A stretch of DNA of 64,000 nt from Halobium salinum. GTDB lineage: Archaea > Halobacteriota > Halobacteria > Halobacteriales > Haloferacaceae. The DNA lies in contig NZ_JAODIW010000010.1 of the NCBI RefSeq assembly GCF_026586625.1, positions 270,728 through 334,727 of the forward strand, in the 5' to 3' direction. Below the pieces are notes generated by a model. It was not told the DNA's origin. It saw only the letters and a list, made by a program, of their open reading frames with translations, and did no database searches. Made by a program: the position numbers and the translations under genes. This document shows positions 34,315-41,842 of the stretch, in pieces; position 1 is the stretch's first letter; every line of letters begins with the position of its first letter.

Positions 34315-34421
34315 GTGCTACAGCTACATTCTGAAACGGTAAATATTCTATCACCCTCCGAGACGAATAATCAGCGTCCACTCCTCCCGAAAGCTACGAC
34401 TCAATTATCTAGTGCTAGACT

Positions 34422-34462
34422 CGCGGCACCTCTCTAGGAGGTGAGTCACAGCGAGTGGTGGT
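34422..34462 (-). repeat. Repeat B1 (41 bases), inverted relative to B2 and B3
   Basis: The reverse complement matches 38406-38446 at 36 of 41 positions, with the most conserved part CTCCTAGAGAGGTGCCGCG. The GCCGCG ends face outwards in both, so B1 and B2 form terminal inverted repeats around 34422-38446. Confidence 0.88.
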
Positions 34463-34529
34463 GAAATTAAGTTGCGTTGTGTCCCCCGACGAGGAGGACG
34501 AGGCATGAGCAAGCCTCTCGCCGGCCACG

Positions 34530-34840
34530 CTGATACCCTCACCGGTGCCCGAGAGCAACAGAACACACCCGCCCTCGTCAAGCGAATTGAGGGAACGAGA
34601 CAGCCCGCATCGAGAGCGAGTCGCCAACCGGGCGCACCAAGGGTGACATGACCGCTTGCTTCGTCCTGTAGACCGCCACCAGGGGTCTGCCGGGTTATCG
34701 TCTTCACCCGACCGATGACGCGCCGAACGTCGCCAATATGCTATTCGCGGAAACGCCGCTCTACCGTCAGATACGTCTCTCAGCAGCGAAATGCGGTCTC
34801 TAATTCGTCCCCGGGACTCTGATTCGGTGGCGAGACAAAC
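34530..34840 (+). pseudogene. Decayed, AT-drifted copy of part of the gene at 37209-38380
   Basis: About 310 bases align with 37500-37816, for example GAGAGCGAGTC, CCGGGCGCACCAAGG, GACGCGCCGAACGT and ATTCGGTGGCGAG in the same order. The copy has stops and indels in every frame. Many differences are G/C to A/T, as if long unselected. Only the middle third of the gene is present. Confidence 0.8.
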
Positions 34841-34849
34841 CAACCCGTC

Positions 34850-34871
34850 TTACACCCCAATATAGGTGTAA
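34850..34871. promoter_or_regulatory. Inverted repeat TTACACC-n8-GGTGTAA upstream of the HTH gene
   Basis: A perfect 7-base inverted repeat (34850-34856 and 34865-34871), centred about 45 bases before the TATA box at 34903. Its place suggests an operator, perhaps for autoregulation by the HTH protein encoded just downstream. Confidence 0.5.
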
Positions 34872-34902
34872 CGAGGCAGAAAAAGTCTCTCTCCCAATAA
34901 AC

Positions 34903-34911
34903 ATTTATATA
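34903..34911 (+). promoter_or_regulatory. TATA box of the HTH/phosphoesterase operon
   Basis: ATTTATATA, 23-31 bases before the ATG at 34934, is a strong archaeal TATA box and predicts a nearly leaderless transcript for the two-gene operon. Confidence 0.65.
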
Positions 34912-34933
34912 CTCGGGACGAGACGTTTCTAAT

Positions 34934-36058
34934 ATGCGAAACAGAATGCGTTTCCGCCCGGTTACAGTGGAAGACGTAGAAGTGGAGGAGATAGTGCGAG
35001 GACTCGTTTATCTCCCGGACCTCCTAGAGGCACCAGCGCTTGATCCTCACGAATATGAGTCCATCTCCGAAGCAATCCAGGACGTAGCTTTTGAGATGGA
35101 CGAGATCAAGGAGGAATTCGGAGACACAGAGTACGTTTCCCACTATCAGAAACTAGCTGAATGGGCTAATGAGTATGTGGCACGGGTTGATTCGGAGTGT
35201 AACTTTTCCGATGGTGATTCAGAAGCTATAGCTGGCGACTGTCTAACTCTCCGACTATGGGGAGATACTAAGCCCGCTGCAAGCCCGTTTGTATTCGAAA
35301 TCGATTATCATGCAGGGGGAGAGGTCGGGTGCCGCTTACTGACGGTTCCAAATTACGACCGTTCATGGGCTGAGGGGACCCAAGTACCATGGACTGACAG
35401 AAGCCATGAGCTTCGAGAGACAGACGTCGAGTTGGACTACGACGGTACTTTGACTACATCGTCAATCAATGAGATTTGGTCAATTCTCTTGGAAGAGGTT
35501 CCATATGTTACCGGCCGAGTACAGGAATTGTACGAGGAGGGTGGAATCCCACTTAGCCAAGCACGGACACGTGCACTCAAAGAAAGTGGATGCTCGGAAG
35601 AAGAGATCAGCCGTCGGTTGGATGTCGGAGAACGAACGGTGTCTTCATACCAATCAAAATATCGACAAACGGCTCGAGAAATCCGGCGTGCCTTCCTCGC
35701 GACAGCCGGACCACCGATGCGAATAGTCGCATCAAATACGTGGGAGTGGGATGAACAGCCCGTTCAGTTATTCGTTGCTATCCCTAACTGGTATGATTCT
35801 AATGTTGACCTTCCTAACGGTACCCAGGCATCAATTCCGGGAGCGTGGCTGATTGAGTTCCCGCCCGTGCAAAGCAGGTGGGACTTTCAAATGGAAGTTG
35901 AAGCGTTCGACTCTCTTAGCGACCTGCTTAGCGAGCTTGATGAAAGGGCAGAAAATGAGAGCTATCAGGGTTATGGCCCCAATTGGAACGGGCTTCGCCA
36001 ACAGATTCCTCGAGTCCTTCGTGAACGGGCTGATCAGCCGTCTCGGTGGTGGGTATGA
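34934..36058 (+). CDS. Unrecognised protein with central HTH, partner of a phosphoesterase
   Basis: A 374-residue acidic protein. Residues 1-85 are helical. A mainly beta segment follows (FVFEIDYHAGGEVGCRLLTV, then TDVELDYDGTLTTSSINEIW). Residues 195-245 contain a helix-turn-helix: LYEEGGIPLSQARTRALKES, then EEEISRRLDVGERTVSSYQS. The last 120 residues are beta-rich with several Trp (ASNTWEWDEQPVQLFVAIPN, SYQGYGPNWNGLRQQ). I know no matching family. The stop overlaps the phosphoesterase start (ATGA), so the two act as a pair. It may be a DNA-binding specificity or sensor component for the nuclease-like partner; that is inference. Confidence 0.72.
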   Translation: MRNRMRFRPVTVEDVEVEEIVRGLVYLPDLLEAPALDPHEYESISEAIQDVAFEMDEIKEEFGDTEYVSHYQKLAEWANEYVARVDSECNFSDGDSEAIAGDCLTLRLWGDTKPAASPFVFEIDYHAGGEVGCRLLTVPNYDRSWAEGTQVPWTDRSHELRETDVELDYDGTLTTSSINEIWSILLEEVPYVTGRVQELYEEGGIPLSQARTRALKESGCSEEEISRRLDVGERTVSSYQSKYRQTAREIRRAFLATAGPPMRIVASNTWEWDEQPVQLFVAIPNWYDSNVDLPNGTQASIPGAWLIEFPPVQSRWDFQMEVEAFDSLSDLLSELDERAENESYQGYGPNWNGLRQQIPRVLRERADQPSRWWV

Positions 36059-37005
36059 GTCAGAAAACACGCTTGCTCTGTGTGGGCGATACACATCTCG
36101 GAAGGGCGGAAACTTCGGACGGGAAGAAAGGCTCACATGGCCAGTGGGCGTACATCTTTGCGTTCGAAGCGGCCATTTCGATTGCAATATATCGAGACGC
36201 TGACGCCATCGTACACACGGGGGACATCTTTGAAACTCAGCGTCCGTCATCCACAATCGTAAGCATCGCACGGAGACAACTTGCTCGGCTAAGGGAAGCC
36301 GGGATACAATTCTGCTACGTACCCGGCGATCACGATGAGGAAACCGGACGCCACCAGCGACACCCTCGAGCGAGCCGGTACGAAGACGTACTACAGAAAA
36401 TTCAACTTCCGAGAACGCCCGGAATTGACGACTTTATGAGCGAATACCAAACGTTCAATCTAGGTCGAACTCCCCATATGGTAGCTCACAATTGTGCCCT
36501 CTATGGAATCCCGAGTTCACAGCGAACTGAAAAAGAGTATCGCCAAGGTATCACTCCGATTCAATCGGACACCTCCAATCAGGATGGGATATTCAACATC
36601 ATAAACGCTCATGCAGGAATTTCGCCGGGATGGAAACGAGCTCGTCACGACATCCCCTCAGTGCTTGGTGAACTTCCCAATCGAATGTCGATAGACGTTC
36701 TCATTTGTGGTCATCTTCATCGACCGGAAGTGCGAGAATATCCCACTGACTCTTGCCCCCTGTTCATCAACCCCGGTTCTCCGGTCCGTATCAACGGAGC
36801 AACTAATCGAAATTATCAGCCACAGGTGACCTTGCTTGAGTTCCCGAACGGCCGAAGCAAGTCCACGGCAGGCTGTATTGAACGAGAAAGGATTGACGTT
36901 CCTGTGACCCAATCGGGCTGTGCAAGACTCGCTGAAAAGGCACGTGAAGCACTATTCGAAACCCGACAAAACAGGCAGGATGTGACCGCTGCCGAACCAG
37001 CATGA
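36055..37005 (+). CDS. Mre11/SbcD-like metallophosphoesterase
   Basis: A 316-residue calcineurin-like phosphoesterase. Motifs: CVGDTHLG (Asp12, His14), VHTGDIFE (Asp57), VPGDHDEE (91-95; the usual Asn of GNHD is Asp), NAHAG (His186) and CGHLHRPE (219-224). The layout fits Mre11/SbcD nucleases, Mn2+-dependent enzymes that cut DNA ends. No Rad50/SbcC ATPase gene lies nearby and the capping domain is short, so it may work alone or with the coupled HTH protein. Stand-alone nuclease pairs in mobile elements often act in defence or plasmid control, but the role here is unknown. The start at 36055 overlaps the upstream stop. Confidence 0.8.
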   Translation: MSQKTRLLCVGDTHLGRAETSDGKKGSHGQWAYIFAFEAAISIAIYRDADAIVHTGDIFETQRPSSTIVSIARRQLARLREAGIQFCYVPGDHDEETGRHQRHPRASRYEDVLQKIQLPRTPGIDDFMSEYQTFNLGRTPHMVAHNCALYGIPSSQRTEKEYRQGITPIQSDTSNQDGIFNIINAHAGISPGWKRARHDIPSVLGELPNRMSIDVLICGHLHRPEVREYPTDSCPLFINPGSPVRINGATNRNYQPQVTLLEFPNGRSKSTAGCIERERIDVPVTQSGCARLAEKAREALFETRQNRQDVTAAEPA

Positions 37006-37059
37006 GTTCCGGTGAAAACGCCGCGTCCTTGCCCAAGGAAGCCGATTGGCACTTTCACG

Positions 37060-37173
37060 TTTCGGGAAACCAGCGACAGTCCGGTGACCGTGGCCGACGC
37101 CGTCGAACGCGCCGCCACGCAGGGCGTTTACGACACCGCCTGTCGTGCCGGCGGCCCCGAGGCGTATGTTTAA
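37060..37173 (+). pseudogene. C-terminal gene fragment with GC-rich codon use
   Basis: A 37-codon open stretch ending TAA encodes SDSPVTVADAVERAATQGVY and onward to a Val-stop. Its start shares a near-identical DNA segment with 38228-38260 (GTGACCGTGGCCGACGC in both), so this is a leftover tail of a related or duplicated gene. It begins abruptly 55 bases after the phosphoesterase stop, where the base composition jumps from AT-rich to GC-rich, marking a recombination joint. Confidence 0.6.
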
Positions 37174-37208
37174 ACCTCGCTGAGTGTGCCGACGCCGTCA
37201 CGCGGCGT

Positions 37209-38380
37209 GTGGCCGCCCTCGACGAGATGCCCGTCCCCGACTCGGTCGGCGTCCTCCTCGACACCACCGACGACCTGTGGCGCCGCCTCCTGCAGTACGT
37301 CAGCGACGACCGCCTCGACGTCCGCGAACAGGACGGGGAGGCGGTCCTCCGAGCGGTGTCGCCCCGCTTGACGATCGCGACCGTCGGCGAGAATCAGTCC
37401 GCCGGCGGCGCCGGCTACGCCCTGCTCCTGTGGGACGCCCACCCCGGGCTGACGTACGCCGGCCTCGACATCACAATCGCCGACGCGAGTGGCGACGACG
37501 CCGACGCCCTCGCTCGACCGACGCCCGAGGCCGAGCAGCACGCGCCCGCCCTCGTCGAGCGGCTCACCGGCGGCGAGGAGGCCCGCGTCGAGAGCGAGTC
37601 CTCGACCGGGCGCACCAAGGCCGGCATGACCGCCCGCCACGTTCTGCAGGCCGCCGCCGAAGGCCGTCGGGCTATCGTCCTAACTCGCCCCGACGACGCG
37701 CCGAACGTGGCCGACACGCTCCTCGCGGAACCGCCGTTCTGCCGGTCAGATTCAGTCGAAGACGGCGAAACCCGATACTACACCTCGCCCCGTGACCTCC
37801 GAATCGGTGGCGAGGCCTTGACCCGGCCCGGCTCCCGGTCGAACGTGTGGGTACGGGAGGCGAGCGGCGAGGTCGTCCTCCGAGACGACGTCGGGACCGA
37901 ACACGCCCGGTTCCCCGACGTCGCCGCCGCGTTCAGCGACGCCGACGCCTACCCGGGCGGCGAGCGGACGGTGAAACGCCCATCGTCCCCGAGGCGCTGC
38001 TCGACGGCGTCGACGCCGAGCCCCACACAGAGATAGTGACCGTCCCCGAGGGCGCGACCGACCTGTCGGACCTCTCGCTCGTCGTCGACGACCGGGGCCT
38101 GACCGTCCCTGCCGAGGCGGTCGGCGCCGGCTCGGGCTCGGGCGCTCCCGATCGGGACGCGGTCGACCCCGAGGACCTCGACGTGACCGACGGGGCGCGC
38201 GAGCTCCTGCGGGCGCTCCGAGAGGCCGGCGACAGTCCCGTGACCGTGGCCGACGCGGTCGAGCACGTCGACGTCTCCCGTCGGTCGGTGCGAAACTACC
38301 TCGGTGCCCTCGCCGACGAGGGGGCGCTCCGACGCGAGGAGACACCCGGGACGTCCGCCGACCTGTTCCACCTCGACTGA
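37209..38380 (+). pseudogene. GC-rich haloarchaeal plasmid-type gene broken by a one-base frameshift
   Basis: Two frames together encode one protein of about 390 residues. The first frame runs from GTG 37209 through GRTKAGMTARHVLQAAAEGR and ends out of frame after ERTVKRP. The second frame resumes at IVPEALLDGVDAE. One missing C in the C-run at 37979-37981 explains the break. The C terminus (RELLRALREAGDSPVTVADA, then HVDVSRRSVRNYLGALADEG) is a winged helix. The GRTKAGM...RRAIVLTRPD part resembles C-terminal regions of haloarchaeal plasmid ATPase or transfer proteins, but I cannot name it. TTTAAA at 37169-37174 suits a promoter. A sequencing error at the C-run is possible. Confidence 0.65.
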
Positions 38381-38405
38381 CTCGACTGCAGAAAGGCTTT
38401 ATTCC

Positions 38406-38446
38406 ACTACCGTTCGCTGTGAATCAGCTCCTAGAGAGGTGCCGCG
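38406..38446 (+). repeat. Repeat B2 (41 bases)
   Basis: Starts 26 bases after the broken gene's stop. Inverted partner of B1 (36 of 41) and direct partner of B3 at 39122-39156. It contains the 19-base core GTGAATCAGCTCCTAGAGA followed by GGTGCCGCG. Confidence 0.88.
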
Positions 38447-38486
38447 TATGCAGGACATCAACCTATCAAGATTCGATTTTTACCGG

Positions 38487-39005
38487 TCACCAGTTTGAAC
38501 ACTGGTGTGTGGACATCGTCCAGTCGTCAGAACCACCTTTCTGCGATGTTACCCTGTAGCCTTGGATGGCTCCGCTACAGCTGAGCGTCTTTATTGAGCG
38601 ATATGTCCCGTCGTCTTCGTCGTAGACAAGGACGACGATTGCTTTGTTAGGGGCGACACCCTCAACATCGATTTGCTTTCGCTCACCAGGCTGGAGGGTA
38701 TACTCACCGTGTCTACTGGCGGACTCAGGAAAGTCAATGTGAGTGAAACTCGAAGCATTCGAGGTGGTGTATGTGGATGAGCCTTGGTTGATTGTGTAAT
38801 TGAATGAATCACCATCTCCGTCCTGAACGGTGAGATTGTTACCGACTTCAACGACACCCACCGTGAACGTCTCCGTCTGAGTTGCGTTGTTCACCATCAT
38901 CACCGGCGCTGGCTCTTTCTGTGGTGCAGGTTCTACACCGGGAATGGCGCTACAGCCTGCGAGACACACCAGAAGAACGAGTCCGAATGGCACCCACTGA
39001 GTCAC
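38487..39005 (-). CDS. Small secreted lipoprotein
   Basis: A 172-residue protein with the signal VPFGLVLLVCLAGCSAIPG ending in a lipobox Cys (residue 18). The mature part is Thr/Ser/Asn-rich and beta-like (FTVGVVEVGNNLTVQDGDGD, then APNKAIVVLVYDEDDGTYRS), with several N-glycosylation sequons (NAT, NLT, NYT, NAS) and two C-terminal Cys that may form a disulfide. Probably a small immunoglobulin-like domain on the cell surface. It lies alone between direct repeats B2 and B3, so it may be a separate cargo. Confidence 0.68.
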   Translation of the reverse strand: MTQWVPFGLVLLVCLAGCSAIPGVEPAPQKEPAPVMMVNNATQTETFTVGVVEVGNNLTVQDGDGDSFNYTINQGSSTYTTSNASSFTHIDFPESASRHGEYTLQPGERKQIDVEGVAPNKAIVVLVYDEDDGTYRSIKTLSCSGAIQGYRVTSQKGGSDDWTMSTHQCSNW

Positions 39006-39121
39006 TTTCTACTATTTTGTCAGGTAGCGATATGGTTCCTTCGCTCCGCAACTCACGCTCTATCTATAGGAGCTGGGTCACACCGACTGACGCTGGAAGA
39101 AACTCCCTTTGTTCCGACCGG

Positions 39122-39156
39122 GTTCGACGTGACTCAGCTCTTAGAGAGGTGCCGCG
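39122..39156 (+). repeat. Repeat B3 (35 bases), direct copy of B2
   Basis: GTTCGACGTGACTCAGCTCT and then TAGAGAGGTGCCGCG. It shares AGTCT after the GCCGCG with B1, so B1/B3 may be the truer pair of ends and B2 a later one. It lies 117 bases upstream of the lipoprotein gene's start. Confidence 0.85.
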
Positions 39157-39209
39157 AGTCTCAGATTGACTCCCCAGCACCTATGTCGTGACCTTCCTAT
39201 GTGTGAACG

Positions 39210-39578
39210 ATGATTTCGCGTCGAACGAAGGCTCGGATTAGTTTTGTCAGCAGCCTCTATCGAGCATATCAACGCTGTACTCGGGTGGTAAATAACGAAG
39301 AGACAGTTCAGTTTGCCCCTCGATATTTTGTCCTCGGTTTTATTTATCAAATCGTACGCGGATGGACATACGACCGTGACTACGGCAATAACCGTACAAA
39401 CCGCTGGCGTCGGTTCTTGATTCCGGTGGCGATCTTTCCTCTTCTTCTGAAACTATTAGACCTAATCTCAGAATCCGAACGCGAAAGTCTCGTACTAGGT
39501 GCCGCAGTTGGGACGATACTGTACAGACTTTGGTATGGAGTCCTCAATCCGCTTCCTGACACAGTGAGCGAACAATAG
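39210..39578 (+). CDS. Hypothetical small membrane protein
   Basis: A 122-residue basic protein. Two weakly hydrophobic helices are visible (RFLIPVAIFPLLLKLLDLIS near 68-87 and SLVLGAAVGTILYRLWYGVL near 93-112). An N-terminal amphipathic part contains ARYFVLGFIYQIVRG-like sequence. No family. Its final EQ-stop lies in the right copy of repeat A, mirroring the gene at 34015. Confidence 0.55.
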   Translation: MISRRTKARISFVSSLYRAYQRCTRVVNNEETVQFAPRYFVLGFIYQIVRGWTYDRDYGNNRTNRWRRFLIPVAIFPLLLKLLDLISESERESLVLGAAVGTILYRLWYGVLNPLPDTVSEQ

Positions 39579-39608
39579 ACACGCTCTGTCTCTAGAGGCT
39601 GAATCACC
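39573..39608 (-). repeat. Repeat A, right copy (36 bases)
   Basis: The reverse complement matches 33985-34020 at 33 of 36 positions; the three differences are all C/T transitions. It faces inwards, so A-left and A-right form inverted ends around a 5,624-base segment. Confidence 0.9.
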
Positions 39609-39779
39609 GACGACTATACTGAAAAGAAAGGAACGTATCCGCGACGGATCAGACAGATAAAGCGGACGGTTTTCAGAGCGGTTCCAGATACTACTGACCC
39701 CCAGTTACCCGGACGCGGTTCACTTTCTCCCCGGTCCAAAAACATTGATAATACTGAAGGTACTCATTCCTATCGTATC

Positions 39780-40415
39780 GTGATATCAACTGGTAATGAT
39801 CGAGATCACGCCCGCCTCTTTGAACGAGACCACGAAACGGCGCACGAGAAACTGAATAACATCCTCGGCGGGGATACTCTGAAAGCGTTCAGGGAAGACC
39901 TCGCCGACATCTTTCAAGAAACCTCTGAGGTATCCAATGTTTCTGAGGACCAGAAACGAGAGTGGTGGCGAATCGGAAGACGAGGCCTTGAGGATAGCAG
40001 GGGTCAATTTAGGAACCTCAAACGCGGTCTTACTGTCATAGAGTACCTAGATAGTGTCATTACGCACGGAATTGCGTTCGTCGTGGGATGCCTGATTAGC
40101 ACTCAGCTCGGTCAATCGTGGGCGCTTGGCGCGGCCATCTCCATGCTACTATCCTTCATCTTCAAACGGCTCTACGACGGACGAATACTATCACAGGCTT
40201 TAGTCGAACAACTCGCATACAAACCCGAGGAACTCTCCACTCGGCTCGAAGCACCTGAGCTCCGATTCAAAGCTGGATGGAACAGCGGTGTGCTCAACTC
40301 GACCACGAGCCTTGTTGGGCTCGTTATCCTTGGTATCGTGGCGTCACCTGGGTCTTGGTCGTATAGGAATGGGCTCCAGGCCGTGAAGGTGTACGCGAAA
40401 ATCAAGCACCACTAA
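39780..40415 (+). CDS. Hypothetical membrane protein with N-terminal helical domain
   Basis: A 211-residue protein starting at GTG. Residues 1-90 are charged helices (HARLFERDHETAHEKLNNIL). Membrane helices lie near 97-117 (THGIAFVVGCLISTQLGQSW), 118-132 and 175-192 (STTSLVGLVILGIVASPGSW). No family recognised. The layout (cytoplasmic helical sensor plus membrane part) resembles small membrane effectors of mobile elements, but nothing proves that. Confidence 0.58.
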   Translation: MISTGNDRDHARLFERDHETAHEKLNNILGGDTLKAFREDLADIFQETSEVSNVSEDQKREWWRIGRRGLEDSRGQFRNLKRGLTVIEYLDSVITHGIAFVVGCLISTQLGQSWALGAAISMLLSFIFKRLYDGRILSQALVEQLAYKPEELSTRLEAPELRFKAGWNSGVLNSTTSLVGLVILGIVASPGSWSYRNGLQAVKVYAKIKHH

Positions 40416-40667
40416 CGGTGCAACCACACTCCTCGCCACAGACGCTAAATGAACACACCCGCGACCGTCAGAGAACGCTAACTCGTCGCCCGAAACCCCG
40501 TGCGGCGAATCAGTACGGTGAAATCCCGTTGTGGTGCAACACGTATAGATTGGTGTCGGATGTTGAGTCGCGTCTGCGTCTGTCTCTGGATGGCTCTGAT
40601 TAGTGATGGTTCGTACTTCAACGGCCCAATATCATTGTTACTGGCAACGCAAACCGCGTCCGTGTCG

Positions 40668-40689
40668 GACACCTTGTTTCCTCCGCAAG
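40668..40689 (+). repeat. Interspersed 22-base motif, copy 3
   Basis: GACACCTTGTTTCCTCCGCA and two more bases. It is preceded by CCGCGTCCGTGTCG, similar to the bases before copy 2. Confidence 0.8.
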
Positions 40690-40805
40690 ACACCTGTAGA
40701 ACGCTCAACACACTAAGTCAACTCTAATACTGGAACTATGGACTTGGTCAAGCGGTTACTTCCACGTTCAGACCCGCACCTTCGGAGGAAGACTGTACAA
40801 TTGCG

Positions 40806-40827
40806 GACACCTCGTTTCCGCCGCAAA
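40806..40827 (+). repeat. Interspersed 22-base motif, copy 4
   Basis: GACACCTCGTTTCCGCCGCA and two more bases; first of a tandem pair. Confidence 0.8.
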
Positions 40828-40838
40828 CGCCACTCGGA

Positions 40839-40860
40839 GACACCTCATTTCCGCCGCAAG
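40839..40860 (+). repeat. Interspersed 22-base motif, copy 5
   Basis: GACACCTCATTTCCGCCGCA and two more bases; starts 33 bases after copy 4, three helical turns on, so proteins bound at the two would lie on the same face of DNA. Confidence 0.8.
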
Positions 40861-40958
40861 TGTGCGACAGAGCCGCTAATAGGCAACAATCGTCCCAAAA
40901 CACCAAAAATCAACTAATATTTGTGATTACAGATGCTCGCCCTTTTCAACATTCTATG

Positions 40959-41573
40959 TCAGGAGTGCGAATCCGAAAGAGTAGGCAAGTACTCGCTAAA
41001 GTCGAAGTAGTAGAACAACACTCCGGCAATCAGAATTGCTGAGGCAATCGTGATCATATTGTGAGCTTCACCTTGCACCGGGTACTGGCTTCGAATCTTC
41101 CACGAGATAAGAAAAGCTGAGAGACCTGCTGTGTAGGTAGCGTAGGTATCCGGTCGTCCGTCCAACACCGCAGCGATATCTCTCGAATCGTAGACGTTCA
41201 CATAAGCTCGACTGAGAACGACTATGAGGCTGAGCATTTGGACTACGGAAAGAGGCCCCACCTTACTCTCAACGAATCGCTGTAGCTCTAGAGAGACGAT
41301 GACAGAACCTCCAATAAGCACCAATAGTGCAGCCTGCATCATTACACGCGACCCACCGCCAAAAATCTGGATGAATTCGAGACTAGTATCGTCCGTTTGG
41401 AAATTTGACCAAGCCTCGTGCACCAGTCCGAATAGGAGTATTACGAACAGATACTCGAGTAAGTAGTAGTTCTCAGCGATCCAGTCAGATACGACGAGGG
41501 CTGCACTAATTCCGACTGTAATGATTAGGAGCAGCTCCTGATTTTCTTCTGATAATTCGTTCAGATTCATCAA
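40959..41573 (-). CDS. Hypothetical multi-pass membrane protein
   Basis: A 204-residue protein with about six hydrophobic helices (ELLLIITVGISAALVVSDWI, YLLEYLFVILLFGLVHEAW, MMQAALLVLIGGSVIVSL, PLSVVQMLSLIVVLSRAYV, and the pair AGLSAFLISW and ITIASAILIAGVLFYYF). No charged catalytic motif. Family unknown. It lies upstream of nothing on its strand and follows the integrase gene direction. Confidence 0.6.
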   Translation of the reverse strand: MMNLNELSEENQELLLIITVGISAALVVSDWIAENYYLLEYLFVILLFGLVHEAWSNFQTDDTSLEFIQIFGGGSRVMMQAALLVLIGGSVIVSLELQRFVESKVGPLSVVQMLSLIVVLSRAYVNVYDSRDIAAVLDGRPDTYATYTAGLSAFLISWKIRSQYPVQGEAHNMITIASAILIAGVLFYYFDFSEYLPTLSDSHS

Positions 41574-41842
41574 TTATCGAGATTGAATCGATTCAGATGT
41601 CATAAATGATTTGTCAATTGAGTGTATTAAAGACCCTCTGTACTCAAACCTTCTAAAGAAAGGGCGCGATCCAAAAATCGGACTCGAACAAACATCAATA
41701 CGCACAATCGTCGCTAGTATCCGGTAGCCACACCGTGTCCGGGTCAACAGAGTACGTTGGGAAAGCCGCGTAGTACCCCCTTGAACGGGGGAAGGCGACT
41801 TCATCAATGTACAATAGCCCTATACTCGAATTTGGGTTCCAA

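Larger units (their letters stand above)
34422..38446. mobile_element. Candidate cassette bounded by 41-base inverted repeats B1/B2
   Basis: A 4.0-kb segment with imperfect 41-base terminal inverted repeats. It contains a decayed gene copy (34530-34840), the HTH/phosphoesterase pair and a frameshifted GC-rich gene (37209-38380). No transposase is inside, so it would be non-autonomous or moved by a recombinase elsewhere in the element. No target-site duplication is obvious at the ends. Repeat B3 at 39122 offers a second possible right end, which would add the lipoprotein gene. The mobility claim is inference. Confidence 0.5.
40416..40958. other. Gene-free stretch carrying three copies of the 22-base motif
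   Basis: About 540 bases without a credible gene. It holds motif copies at 40668, 40806 and 40839. The last two are only 33 bases apart, start to start. Confidence 0.5.

Noticed and set aside
36055..37005. Complete Mre11-Rad50 repair operon
   Set aside because: No Rad50/SbcC ATPase (Walker A plus long coiled coil) is encoded on either side.
40668..40860. CRISPR array
   Set aside because: Three motif copies lie close, but the spacings are irregular (116 and 11 bases), repeats are 22 bases and no cas genes exist in the window.
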